Of a stretch of 64,000 bases of DNA, positions 35,075 to 44,135 are shown in pieces. The translations under genes were made by a program, and so were the position numbers. This DNA comes from Marisediminitalea lipolytica (GTDB lineage: Bacteria; Pseudomonadota; Gammaproteobacteria; Enterobacterales; Alteromonadaceae), in the NCBI RefSeq assembly GCF_001758465.1, contig NZ_MJIC01000009.1, positions 62,001 to 126,000 on the forward strand. Reading direction: 5' to 3'. Each line of letters begins with the position of its first letter. The stretch's first letter is position 1. The notes under the pieces are model-generated. The model made no database searches and was not told the origin of the DNA. It saw nothing but the letters and a program-made list of their open reading frames with translations.

Positions 35075-35890
35075 CTAGAGCTCTGTGAGATGATTTAAAA
35101 ACAACGAAAACAGTTCAGAGTTAGAGCGCAGATTTAGCTTGGCGTAAACTTTCGCCCGATGAACCCTTTCAGTGCCTGGTGAGATACACAGCTTCTCTGC
35201 AGCTGCCTGCGACGAGTAGCCAGAGATAATCAGCTTGGCGATGTCTTTTTCCCGCTGGGTAAGAATATCGGCACCAAAATTATTCAGTACCTGCTTTACC
35301 CGTTCAGTAACATGGCGAGACAGTACGACCGAATCTGGCGGATCGTCGCTGCCGGTCAGCTTATAGTGTTTATCTACCAGGGATCTGACCAGCGCTTCAA
35401 GCTGATACAGGTTGGCGATATCGCTTTGGCTGAATTTTGGGTTGGGATAGTGCCGCCCTAAGCCAATCTGAATATGCACGCCTGGCGCAGGTACGCAGAA
35501 CACATAGGCTAAATCTTCAATCTGACTGGCCTGATAGTAGGATTTGTACAGGTCGGATTCGCGAAAATCATCGGGCATGAGTTCGGGCCACAAATAGGCG
35601 CCGGGCGCGTAGTTTTCCATCACGCCGCGATAGGATGGGCTAGCTACATAGGTGCCATCCATAAAGCGGGCAAAAAAGATTTCCCGTTCTTGTTCGGTGA
35701 GCGCTTCAAACAATAGCTTCGGGGGGTGTGCCTCGGAATAGGCAATGACCGACACACTGTCGACCGGAAAAAAACGGCATAACCAGTTGATCAGCGCAGG
35801 GTAGAATCCGGTAGAGTCGAGGGTTTCGATCACTGCTGGCAGCTGGTCGTGGAGCTGTTGGGAGTTGGAAGCCGTTGGTAAGCTAGTCAT
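35075..35890 (-). CDS. LuxR-family regulator (first of two)
   Basis: A 271-residue regulator. The C-terminal LuxR helix-turn-helix is ILTQREKDIAKLIISGYSSQAAAEKLCISPGTERVHRAKVYAKL (about 210-255; quoted here only as the span, key residues are the E-x-V/I and the K-L pair). The N-terminal about 190 residues form an uncharacterised sensing domain with FFPVDSVSVIAYSE and ESDLYKSYYQASQIEDLAYV. It is related in layout to the LuxR gene at 55271-56122. Its ATG overlaps the stop of the upstream LysR gene in TAATG, so the two are translationally coupled, suggesting that they act on the same genes. Confidence 0.82.
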   Translation of the reverse strand: MTSLPTASNSQQLHDQLPAVIETLDSTGFYPALINWLCRFFPVDSVSVIAYSEAHPPKLLFEALTEQEREIFFARFMDGTYVASPSYRGVMENYAPGAYLWPELMPDDFRESDLYKSYYQASQIEDLAYVFCVPAPGVHIQIGLGRHYPNPKFSQSDIANLYQLEALVRSLVDKHYKLTGSDDPPDSVVLSRHVTERVKQVLNNFGADILTQREKDIAKLIISGYSSQAAAEKLCISPGTERVHRAKVYAKLNLRSNSELFSLFLNHLTEL

Positions 35891-36795
35891 TAGCGATCAT
35901 CTTTGTGCGTGAGAAGCCATTTACGAAACTGGCGAATGGCATAGTCTTCCTGCCGTTCTTCCGGGTACAGCATGTAAAAACACTCATCCGGCACGTAGGT
36001 TTCGTAACAGGCAAGGATCAGTTCGCCGGATGCCAGACTGTCTTTTACCAGGTACTCCGGGAAAATGGATACGCCTAAATGACTTTTCACCGCTTGTAGC
36101 AAATACATAAAGTATTCAAAGTTTTGCCCACCCATCTGGGAAATTTCTTTATCAGTTAAACCGGCTTTTCGTAACCATTCATCGGTAGTGGAGATAGCAC
36201 TGCTTTGGTGGATAAAGTTAAATTGAGTGACGTCGCGCATGGTCCGGGCGGGTTGCCGACCTTTCATGTAGCGCGGTGTGCTTACCGCCAGATAGGTATC
36301 ACTGCGATAGGGTTCAGCTTTGTAATGTGGCCAGTCGCCGCTGCCCCACAATATGGCAAAATCACTTTTACGGGTATTACGGGTAACGGTCTCGTAGTCG
36401 GTACCCAAAGTGATTTCGATATCCGGATAGGCAATGTAAAACTCGGTTAAGCGGGGCATCAGCCAGGCAATAGCAAAGGTGGGTTCGGTTACTACCTTTA
36501 GCTCCACCGCTTTTTTAGAGACTTCATTCAGCGATATTTTTTGCGTAATCGCGTCCAGGTTTTTAAGTATTTTGTGAACTTCGAGCGCGTATTGTTCGCC
36601 AACTGGCGTCAGACTTAACTGATTGTCGTGACGATAAAACAGTGGGCGGCCGATAAACTCTTCGAGATTTTTTACCTGCCGGCTTACTGCACTCTGGGTT
36701 AGGTGTAGTGCATCTCCGGCATAGGTCATATTGAGATGGCGTGCGACTTCATCGAAACACTGTAAAGAAGTAATACTTGGCAGTTTTCTGGCCAT
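35890..36795 (-). CDS. LysR-family regulator, GcvA-like
   Basis: A 301-residue LysR protein of the GcvA branch: LPSITSLQCFDEVARHLNMT at the start, DALHLTQSAVSRQVKNLEEF helix-turn-helix, and IGRPLFYRHDNQLSLTPVG. The effector domain contains LKVVTEPTFAIAWLMPRLTEF and DFAILWGSGDWPH. It is divergent from a TonB receptor gene and cotranscribed with the following LuxR gene. It probably controls the TonB receptor-sulfotransferase-AruI operon (inference). A nearly perfect palindrome lies in the gap between them. Confidence 0.87.
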   Translation of the reverse strand: MARKLPSITSLQCFDEVARHLNMTYAGDALHLTQSAVSRQVKNLEEFIGRPLFYRHDNQLSLTPVGEQYALEVHKILKNLDAITQKISLNEVSKKAVELKVVTEPTFAIAWLMPRLTEFYIAYPDIEITLGTDYETVTRNTRKSDFAILWGSGDWPHYKAEPYRSDTYLAVSTPRYMKGRQPARTMRDVTQFNFIHQSSAISTTDEWLRKAGLTDKEISQMGGQNFEYFMYLLQAVKSHLGVSIFPEYLVKDSLASGELILACYETYVPDECFYMLYPEERQEDYAIRQFRKWLLTHKDDR

Positions 36796-36947
36796 GGCGA
36801 AAAAAACCTCTCTTCTTTGCTAACCGAACATGCAGCGGTTCAGCGAACGGGTGTTAATGCTGGATAACTTAATAGCATAGCACGAACTCCGGCAACCTCA
36901 CTGGCTATTGTTGGTTTCGCTGGTCTGCTCTCATTGCTTTGGTCATG

Positions 36948-36966
36948 CCATTCCATTTTGGAATGG
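36948..36966. promoter_or_regulatory. Palindrome CCATTCC-N5-GGAATGG
   Basis: Seven-base perfect arms around ATTTT, 48 bp before the first TonB receptor start and 153 bp before the divergent GcvA-like LysR gene. The position suits an operator or activator site for LysR or LuxR. Confidence 0.5.
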
Positions 36967-37013
36967 TATTACAAGTTTTGATCGTTTGAAGGGAAATTAA
37001 CAGCGAGGCTAGT

Positions 37014-39461
37014 ATGAATTTGCCAAATGAGAAAACTACAACAATAAAGTTAAATAATTCTTACAGTATTAACGGGAAGCAAAAAATGTTGAAGCTGAGT
37101 AAAGTGAATGTCGCCATCGGTTGTGCGTTGCTGGGATTACCTTTGTGTTCCCTGGCCCAGAGTACGCCAAGCGATGCAAGTGAAGCAAAAGAAAAAAATA
37201 GTCTGGAAGTGATCAGTGTTACGGCGACACGTCGTGAAACGACTATCCAGGAAGTCCCTTATAGTATTTCTGCTTATGGTGGTGATTCACTGGAAGAGAA
37301 TGGGATTACGGATTTCTCCACCCTGGCACGCAATATCCCTGGTTTGACGCTTAATGATGTAGGCCGCGGCAAAAATGGTATCTCTAACGGTATCTTTATT
37401 CGTGGTATTAATGCTAATGCAGCGGGTTCTGAAAACTTTGGTTCTAAAACAGACCCGGCTGTATCTGTTTATCTGGGCGAGACCCCTATGTCGGCCAACC
37501 TGGAAATTCGCGACATTAACCGCGTTGAGGTGTTACGCGGACCGCAATCTACGCTGTATGGCTCAGGTTCTTTAAGCGGGACGTTACGTTATATTCCGAA
37601 CAAGCCCCAGTTCGACGAATTCAGTGGCACTGTAACTGGCAAAGTTGCTCAAAATGCAGAGTCTGACGGCACCGATTTTGACAGTGATATCGTGCTTAAT
37701 ATACCGCTATCAGATACGTTTGCCGTTCGTGGTGTGGTGGCTAAACTGCACAATGCAGGTTACATCGACGCTGATTACCTGGAAGGTCTGGACGAAAATA
37801 ATCAGCCTACTGGTGAAGTCTTCTCGCGCACAGACATCAACGAAGAAGATGTGATGATGGCGCGTATAGCAGCTCGCTGGGTACCCAGTGCTGAAACCGA
37901 TATCTTGTTAAGCCATGCTTATCAGAAGGACGAAATCAAAGGCTCTACAGCGACATCAGAAGGTCTTGAAGGCTATAATACCGGTGCCAAGATGATCGGT
38001 GATTTCGAGCGTGAAGTATCTATTACATCGCTGGTTATCGAACATGAGCTGGGTGATTCGGCTATGCTGACCTCTTCTACCTCGTTTACGTCAAACGAAG
38101 CCGAAAACATGCACGACCAGAGTTATGGTTATTCATACCAGAATTTCTGGCAGTACTACGCAGGTGTACCGCGTGAAGTTGTTCGCGGCATCAAGAGCTA
38201 CAAAACGGATACCTTTACTCAGGAAGTACGCATTACCGGTTCTCTGGATAGTATCGATTGGCTCGCTGGTGGTTACTATGCTGACCAGGACTACGATGAA
38301 ACTGCAGACGATTACATCTATGGCGTGGATATCTTCTACGGCATGGTTAACCCGGCGGCCCCTGACCTGGGCTACCGTAACGTACAGGCGACAGAGTTTA
38401 CCGACCGCGCTGTGTTTGGTGAATTAACCTATCACATCAGCGACGACTGGCAGGTAACTGGTGGTCTGCGATACTTCGATCAGGATTTCTATGCGTTCCA
38501 GTCGGTCATTTTACCGCCTTGTGGGCCATATTGTGGTGAAGGCGCTTTGGGTTATAGCTCGGGTGAAGGTGAGCGTAACTTTACGGATACGCTTTATCGC
38601 TTAAACACTTCTTATGATGTTGATTTAGATACCAAGGTTTACTTCAACATTGCCCAGGGTTTCCGTCATGGTGGTGCCAATGGTGCGCCGGTTGATGATT
38701 TATCGACTGAGCTGGTAGAAGGTGGAGTGTATGCGGAGCACCCGGATTATCTGTACTTTAACCCGGATAAAACCACTAACTATGAAGTGGGTACCAAAGG
38801 CATGCTGCTGGATGGCGAACTGAACTACTCGGTTGCTGTGTTCTACATCGACTGGCAGGATCCAATTCTCAACTTCTCTACGCCAAATGGTGGTTTCCCC
38901 ATTATGTTCAATGCGGATGAAGCAGAATCTAAGGGCGCGGAAGTAGAGATTAATGCGCTGTTAACTGACTCACTCAAGCTGAACCTGGGTTGGAGCTATA
39001 CCATCGCCGAGCTGACCAAAGACTTCTATCGTCCTAACGTGGCTAACGGTGAGGAATCACAGGCTATGGTAGCCAGTGCAGGCGATGTTATGCCGGGTGT
39101 ACCGAAGCATACCGTTACTGCCAGCTTATTACATAGCACCGAGTTTATGGATGGTATTTCAGTAAGCAGCCGCTTAGGTTTGTCCTACAAAGGCAGTTTC
39201 ATAACAGGGTACGATGAGCGTAATGCTGACAGCATTAGCAGTTCACTACTGTTAAATGCCTCGGTCGTCTTTAGTAAGGACGACTGGTCAGTACGCATTT
39301 TCGCCGACAACCTGGCTAACCGTGATGACATGACCAGCAGTGCCAGCGACGAAGTCTATTCAGGCGAGAAGTTTGGTCTGCAGTACCCAGATCAGCTTGC
39401 TGACCCAGCCTACCGTGTACGTCCTCGTACTATTGGTTTGTCCGCAAGTTATTCTTTCTGA
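37014..39461 (+). CDS. TonB-dependent receptor of the putative guanidino/peptide locus
   Basis: Outer-membrane receptor of 815 residues from ATG 37014, or 791 from ATG 37086. Both starts have acceptable ribosome sites (GAGG before the first, GGAAG before the second). The signal peptide begins only after the second Met (LKLSKVNVAIGCALLGL ending near SLAQ), so 37086 may be the real start. The plug has EVISVTATRRETTIQEVPYS (TonB box), NIPGLTLNDVGRGKNG, FIRGINANA, RVEVLRGPQSTLYGSGSLSG and IPNKPQ; the barrel ends with GLSASYSF. It opens an operon that continues to a membrane protein at 47131, so the cargo is probably what the downstream enzymes degrade. Confidence 0.87.
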   Translation: MNLPNEKTTTIKLNNSYSINGKQKMLKLSKVNVAIGCALLGLPLCSLAQSTPSDASEAKEKNSLEVISVTATRRETTIQEVPYSISAYGGDSLEENGITDFSTLARNIPGLTLNDVGRGKNGISNGIFIRGINANAAGSENFGSKTDPAVSVYLGETPMSANLEIRDINRVEVLRGPQSTLYGSGSLSGTLRYIPNKPQFDEFSGTVTGKVAQNAESDGTDFDSDIVLNIPLSDTFAVRGVVAKLHNAGYIDADYLEGLDENNQPTGEVFSRTDINEEDVMMARIAARWVPSAETDILLSHAYQKDEIKGSTATSEGLEGYNTGAKMIGDFEREVSITSLVIEHELGDSAMLTSSTSFTSNEAENMHDQSYGYSYQNFWQYYAGVPREVVRGIKSYKTDTFTQEVRITGSLDSIDWLAGGYYADQDYDETADDYIYGVDIFYGMVNPAAPDLGYRNVQATEFTDRAVFGELTYHISDDWQVTGGLRYFDQDFYAFQSVILPPCGPYCGEGALGYSSGEGERNFTDTLYRLNTSYDVDLDTKVYFNIAQGFRHGGANGAPVDDLSTELVEGGVYAEHPDYLYFNPDKTTNYEVGTKGMLLDGELNYSVAVFYIDWQDPILNFSTPNGGFPIMFNADEAESKGAEVEINALLTDSLKLNLGWSYTIAELTKDFYRPNVANGEESQAMVASAGDVMPGVPKHTVTASLLHSTEFMDGISVSSRLGLSYKGSFITGYDERNADSISSSLLLNASVVFSKDDWSVRIFADNLANRDDMTSSASDEVYSGEKFGLQYPDQLADPAYRVRPRTIGLSASYSF

Positions 39462-39475
39462 TTCAATAAAGAGCG

Positions 39476-39502
39476 AGACTGATCCCAGCCTGGGATCAGT
39501 CT
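39476..39502. other. Strong hairpin between TonB receptor and sulfotransferase genes
   Basis: AGACTGATCCCAG and its exact complement CTGGGATCAGTCT are separated by one base, so a stem of about 11-12 pairs with a tiny loop can form 14 bp after the receptor stop. No T-tract follows, so it is not a standard terminator; it may protect the receptor mRNA 3' end or attenuate transcription into the operon. Confidence 0.7.
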
Positions 39503-39518
39503 GACCTCTACCTTTGTT

Positions 39519-39631
39519 AAGTTGAATACAGTCGGAGTTTGTCCATGAACACATTAAGTCCCTTTCAAAAAATTGAATCGCTAATAGCGCAGGGTGATCT
39601 TGATACGGCTGCCGCGGACTGTATTCAACTT
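39519..39631. repeat. 15-bp perfect inverted repeat flanking the sulfotransferase start codon
   Basis: AAGTTGAATACAGTC at 39519-39533 is the exact reverse complement of GACTGTATTCAACTT at 39617-39631. The ribosome site GGAG (39534-39537) and ATG (39545) lie inside the loop. The right arm is within the coding sequence (residues of DCIQLV). Confidence 0.75.
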
Positions 39632-41161
39632 GTCAAACAGTACCCCGAAACTGGTGACAGCTGGTTACTGATGTCCGATATCAGTTTCCGCCTGAAGCAA
39701 AACCGCATGGCGGTAAACAGTGCGTTAAAGGCGCTCGAAATTGACCCGACTAACCCTGGCTACCTGCTGCACCTGGCCCGTCTATATGCCGGATTCAACG
39801 CCTGGCAGGCGGCACGAAAGGTCCTCGCCAAACTGTTTGAATTAGCTGACAAGCTGCCCACTGAGCAGCTCAACGCGTTAGCTGATCTGTACTTTAAAGG
39901 CGGTCATATCGAGCAGGCCATCGAGATTTACGAGCGGGTACATAAGGCTGAGCCGGAACACCAACAAGTGTTGTTCAACTTAGGGGCTTTATACCGTTAT
40001 GGCGGCCAGATCGATAAGGCCGCAGCGTGTTTAACCGCTGCAGTGGCTCTTGATCCCATAGACTATCAGGCCTGTTGTGCGCTGGCCCACTGTAAAAAGC
40101 ACCGCGACCCGACCCCGGTAATTGCCAGCATTAAGCGATGCCTGACCGCATATGCAGGTGACTTTGGCAATGAAGCCAGTGAGGCTATTGCCGCGCTTAA
40201 TTACGCCAAGGCAAAGGTGCTTGAAGACCAACAGCAATGGTCACGGGCTTACAAAGCCTACAGCACGGGCGCCGCACTGAAGAAAACCCTGCAACGTGCA
40301 ACCTGTGAGCAGGAAATCGAGCGTATGCAGGCCATGCAGGCACTGGTTACAAAGGGGCGGTTTACTTGTGCCGCTAATTCAGGTGAAGCATCAGGCCCCA
40401 TCTTTGTTGTGGGTATGCCGCGCACCGGTACTACGGTGGTTGAGCGCATGCTGGCCAGTCACAGTCAGGTGACCAGCGGTGGAGAACTGAATTTCCTGCC
40501 CATGACACTGCTTGAGGCGGGTGATGCGAGTACGTCAGCCGGACCGGAAGGGCTGACGCCTGAAGTACTCGGCCAGGCTGCAAAACAAAATATGGCAGCC
40601 ATTGGTGAACGTTATATGGCGCTGGCTCGTGATTATCTGGCCACCGAGGGGTGCTTTACCGACAAACTGCCGCTTAACGCGTTGTTAGTACCAGTGATTT
40701 TAGCGGCCATCCCCAATGCCCGCATTATCCAGGTAGAGCGCAATGCTATGGATACTGCTTTCAGCAATTTCAAGATGCTGTTTAACCGCGGCTATGACTA
40801 CAGCTATTCGTTGGCCGACATTGCCCGGTATCTGCCAGCCTATCAGGCCATGACCCGGCAATGGCAAGAGACCTGGCCGCAACAAATTTTAACGGTGAGC
40901 TACGAACAGCTCATTGCTGACCCTGAAAACAGTTGCCGCGCACTGCTTGGCTTTTGCCAGCTGGCGTGGGAAGCCGACTGTTTACAGTTTCATACCGCCG
41001 CTGGCACCACGCAGACTGCAAGTGCCAGCCAGGTAACAGAGCCGCTGCATAACCGCTATGTTGGGCAGTGGCGACACTATAAAGAAGCGCTGGGCGCGCT
41101 ACAGCGCGAACTGGCCAGGCAAGGGGTAAGCCCCCTAACTGAAGAGGACATAAAATGGTAG
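39545..41161 (+). CDS. TPR-repeat sulfotransferase
   Basis: A 538-residue two-part protein. Residues about 1-260 form tandem tetratricopeptide repeats (for example HIEQAIEIYERVHKAEPEHQ, then LFNLGALYRYGGQIDKAAAC). Residues about 285-538 form a sulfotransferase: GPIFVVGMPRTGTTVVERML is the PAPS 5'-phosphosulfate loop, and ARIIQVERNAMDTAFSNF is the 3'-phosphate site. No signal peptide, so cytoplasmic. ATG at 39545 with GGAG seven bases upstream is preferred over a TTG two codons earlier. Such genes often accompany TonB receptors in marine bacteria; the acceptor is unknown. The stop overlaps the next gene start in ATGGTAG. Confidence 0.88.
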   Translation: MNTLSPFQKIESLIAQGDLDTAAADCIQLVKQYPETGDSWLLMSDISFRLKQNRMAVNSALKALEIDPTNPGYLLHLARLYAGFNAWQAARKVLAKLFELADKLPTEQLNALADLYFKGGHIEQAIEIYERVHKAEPEHQQVLFNLGALYRYGGQIDKAAACLTAAVALDPIDYQACCALAHCKKHRDPTPVIASIKRCLTAYAGDFGNEASEAIAALNYAKAKVLEDQQQWSRAYKAYSTGAALKKTLQRATCEQEIERMQAMQALVTKGRFTCAANSGEASGPIFVVGMPRTGTTVVERMLASHSQVTSGGELNFLPMTLLEAGDASTSAGPEGLTPEVLGQAAKQNMAAIGERYMALARDYLATEGCFTDKLPLNALLVPVILAAIPNARIIQVERNAMDTAFSNFKMLFNRGYDYSYSLADIARYLPAYQAMTRQWQETWPQQILTVSYEQLIADPENSCRALLGFCQLAWEADCLQFHTAAGTTQTASASQVTEPLHNRYVGQWRHYKEALGALQRELARQGVSPLTEEDIKW

Positions 41162-42018
41162 GTCTGGATGTATTTCAATCCATGTGGGCAATGGAATTTA
41201 AACGCCCGGATGGGTTCGAGTGGACCCTTCGGGAAAAGGTTGAAAAGATCGCCAGTGCGGGCTTTAAAGGGGTGAGTTTTGATATTGGTTATCACACCGA
41301 AGCCTATATCAGCGAAGCGATGCCACTGTTGCAGGAGTTCAACCTGGACCTCTGTTACAACGCCTTTGTAAAAAGTGTGCCGCATTATCAGGACATCGTG
41401 AATTTTGTGAATTCACAACCGATCAAACCCCGTTTTATCGCTATTGTCGGGCAAATTGAGCCTTGGGATCTTGATGACGTGGCGGCAACCACCCGTGAGT
41501 GGATGCGAATTGGCGACGAAGCCGGTGTGAAAACCCATGTGGAAATTCACCGTAACTGCATGACCAACGACCTGATGTTCACCTTGCAGTTGATGGAAAA
41601 GGTACCGGATTTGCTGATGGTCGCAGATTTGTCGCATGTGCTTGTCAATCAGGAATGGTATTTGCCTTTGCATGAGCAGGCACAAAAAAGAATGTCCCAG
41701 TTTCTTACCAAAGCAGAAGCCTTTCACGGACGAGTCGCTACCCGGGAACAAATTCAGGTGCCTATTTTATTCGAACAACACAAGCCATGGTTTGAGCTGT
41801 TTAAAAGCTGGTGGCAGGAAGGGTTCGAGAAATGGATATATCGTCAAGGTAGTGACTCAGACAATCGATGCGTGTTTTTAAGCGAGCTCGGCCCGCCGGT
41901 GTATGCCATGACCGGACAGGATGGTTACGAACTTAGTGACCGTTGGGAAGAGGCGCTGTTGTTAAAAGAAACCGCTGAACAATTGTGGCAAAACGCCCTG
42001 AAATCAACGCAGTCTTAA
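41155..42018 (+). CDS. TIM-barrel protein, xylose isomerase-like
   Basis: A 287-residue protein that resembles the AP endonuclease 2/xylose-isomerase-like TIM-barrel family. It has KVEKIASAGFKGVSFDIG near the start, RFIAIVGQIEPWDLDDV, VKTHVEIHRNCMTND with Glu and His likely to bind metal, LLMVADLSHVLVNQEW, and CVFLSELGPPVYA with a late Glu. Family members are sugar epimerases, isomerases, dehydratases or phosphatases. ATG 41155 overlaps the sulfotransferase stop, with AGAGGACA as ribosome site, so the genes are coupled. I cannot assign the reaction. Confidence 0.78.
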   Translation: MVGLDVFQSMWAMEFKRPDGFEWTLREKVEKIASAGFKGVSFDIGYHTEAYISEAMPLLQEFNLDLCYNAFVKSVPHYQDIVNFVNSQPIKPRFIAIVGQIEPWDLDDVAATTREWMRIGDEAGVKTHVEIHRNCMTNDLMFTLQLMEKVPDLLMVADLSHVLVNQEWYLPLHEQAQKRMSQFLTKAEAFHGRVATREQIQVPILFEQHKPWFELFKSWWQEGFEKWIYRQGSDSDNRCVFLSELGPPVYAMTGQDGYELSDRWEEALLLKETAEQLWQNALKSTQS

Positions 42019-42076
42019 TCGGCTGCCTGACCCGGTTCAACCAGCTTGGGCGGGAAGGGCGTTAACCGGAGTATCA

Positions 42077-44086
42077 ATGTTAAAACGTGTATTGGCTAGT
42101 TTGTCTTCTTTGGCGGTCACCGCCGCAGTCGCTTTGCCTGGCCTGCCAGCAACGGCTGTTGCATCAGAGCAAACTACCACCCTGGGCGCTACCGATTATC
42201 AGCAGCTGGTACGCGTGCAGTCGCCGGTTTTGACGGCAACGGGTGAAACGCTGTGCTGGATCCAGCGCCAGGTAAGCACCGAAAAAGATCAGTCTGTTGC
42301 ATCTATTTGGTGCAAAAAGGACGATGGCGTTGAGAAAGCGGTCACCTTATCCAATGGGGTACAACCTGATAAGCTGACGTTTATTGCCGGTAGTTCGACA
42401 CTCAGTTGGTTGGGAACTGATGTCGACTCCGGCAGTCAGCAGGTCTTCACCCTGGCGTTGTCATCGGGCAACGTGACCAAGGTGACCGCTTTTACTCAGG
42501 GGGTCAGCGATTTTAGCTGGGCACCGACCGGTAAACAGGTGGCCGTAGCGGCGAGTAACAATACACCGCAGGTTAATGCTGCTGGCACGCCTGCACCGAT
42601 TGAGATTGACCGGTTCAACTATATTGGCCCATGGTCGGGGTACGTTTCGACCCAGCCGGAGCAACTCTTTATTGTTGATACGCAAGGTGAAACCGTTACT
42701 CAGCTTACCGATACAAATTTTAATCACTGGCATGTGACATGGTCACCGGACGGTAGCAAGCTGGCGTATTTCTCCTACCCGGATTTTGCCGCCGAGCGGA
42801 TTAACAATTCCGAGCTCTACGTGTTTGATGTCAAGGCCGGTAAAGAAACCCGCTTCACCTATTCAGATAAGGCCGACGGCATGGCTTACTGGCCGGCCCC
42901 TTTGGCGTGGTCACCGGACAGTCAACAGCTGGCCTGGGTAGAGCGCACGCCGGAGGATGCGTCTTATTACGGCCAGAAAGCCCTGCTGGTGGGTAATGTA
43001 AAAAGTGGTCGCATTACGCCGGTGGCGCGCATAGACAGAAACTTTGATACGCCTTCGTTCACTACCGATGGCAAGCGTTTGCTGGCGTTGCAGGAAGATA
43101 ACATGGCGCAGTGGCTGGTGGAGATCGATATTGCCAGCGATACTGTCAGGCTGCTTAATCCAGGCGCGCACCTTACCTCGGGCTATACCGTCAGTGGTGA
43201 TGAATCCCGGCTTATCGTCGCCCAGGGCAACGATGATGCACCTGCCGCACTCTTTGAGGCGGGTAGTGAGCAAGCGTTGATTAACCCTAATCAATGGCTG
43301 GCTGATTATACCGTTGCCAATACCAACGCCGTGCAAATTCAGCACAGCGGCGTTACCGTGGATGCGTTAGTGACGCTGCCAGCCTATACTGAGATATTAA
43401 CGCCGTTACCGACTATTGTGTTGCTGCACGGTGGCCCGGTATTTCAGTTTTTCCACCAGTTTTCACTCGATGCCCAGGTTTATGCGGCTCAGGGTTATGC
43501 CGTGGTGCAAGTTAATCCCCGAGGTTCATCCGGAAAAGGGCTGAACTACTCGTTACCAATATTCAATAACTGGGGCACCCCCGACGTCGCCGATGTGCTG
43601 GCAGTGGTTAATTCACTGGCAGAACAGGGCATTGTTGATATCGACAAGGTTGGCGTTGGCGGCTGGAGTTATGGTGGTATTTTAACTAACTGGTCTATTG
43701 CCAAATCTAACCTTTTTAAGGCTGCGGTAAGTGGCGCGGGTGTAAGCACTGTGCTGGGATTTTACGGTAATGATGTGTTTTCCGCGGATTACGAGCAGGA
43801 GCTGGGGACGCCGTGGAAGAACACCGATGCCTACCTGCGATACAGCTACCCGCTGCTACACGCCGATCAAATTAATACGCCGACGCTGTTTCAGTGTGCG
43901 GGTATCGACAGCACCGTGCCGTGCATGGGTGCCAAACAGATGTATCTGGCATTGAAATCGCAGGATAAAGCCACGCACCTGACGATTTACCCCAATCAGG
44001 GCCATATGCTGACAACACCAAGCTATATTGTGCATCGTTTGGAACAGAGTCTGGCATGGTTTAGCCAGTACCTGTTGACCGAATAG
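42077..44086 (+). CDS. S9-family prolyl oligopeptidase-type peptidase, secreted
   Basis: A 669-residue peptidase with a Sec signal (ALSS-rich hydrophobic start ending near AVASE). The N-terminal half is a beta-propeller (repeats such as VTWSPDGSKLAYFSYPDF and PLAWSPDSQQLAWVERT). The C-terminal alpha/beta-hydrolase has LLHGGPVFQFFHQF, GVGGWSYGGILTNWS with the catalytic Ser, CAGIDSTVPCMGAKQ with the catalytic Asp, and YPNQGHMLT with the catalytic His. It belongs with acylaminoacyl-peptidase and dipeptidyl-peptidase enzymes. Its place behind a TonB receptor suggests release of an amino acid or peptide from an imported conjugate (inference). Confidence 0.88.
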   Translation: MLKRVLASLSSLAVTAAVALPGLPATAVASEQTTTLGATDYQQLVRVQSPVLTATGETLCWIQRQVSTEKDQSVASIWCKKDDGVEKAVTLSNGVQPDKLTFIAGSSTLSWLGTDVDSGSQQVFTLALSSGNVTKVTAFTQGVSDFSWAPTGKQVAVAASNNTPQVNAAGTPAPIEIDRFNYIGPWSGYVSTQPEQLFIVDTQGETVTQLTDTNFNHWHVTWSPDGSKLAYFSYPDFAAERINNSELYVFDVKAGKETRFTYSDKADGMAYWPAPLAWSPDSQQLAWVERTPEDASYYGQKALLVGNVKSGRITPVARIDRNFDTPSFTTDGKRLLALQEDNMAQWLVEIDIASDTVRLLNPGAHLTSGYTVSGDESRLIVAQGNDDAPAALFEAGSEQALINPNQWLADYTVANTNAVQIQHSGVTVDALVTLPAYTEILTPLPTIVLLHGGPVFQFFHQFSLDAQVYAAQGYAVVQVNPRGSSGKGLNYSLPIFNNWGTPDVADVLAVVNSLAEQGIVDIDKVGVGGWSYGGILTNWSIAKSNLFKAAVSGAGVSTVLGFYGNDVFSADYEQELGTPWKNTDAYLRYSYPLLHADQINTPTLFQCAGIDSTVPCMGAKQMYLALKSQDKATHLTIYPNQGHMLTTPSYIVHRLEQSLAWFSQYLLTE

Positions 44087-44135
44087 ACGTGATGGGTGTC
44101 ATGGACGCACAAAATTAAGAGAACAAGATTAATTT

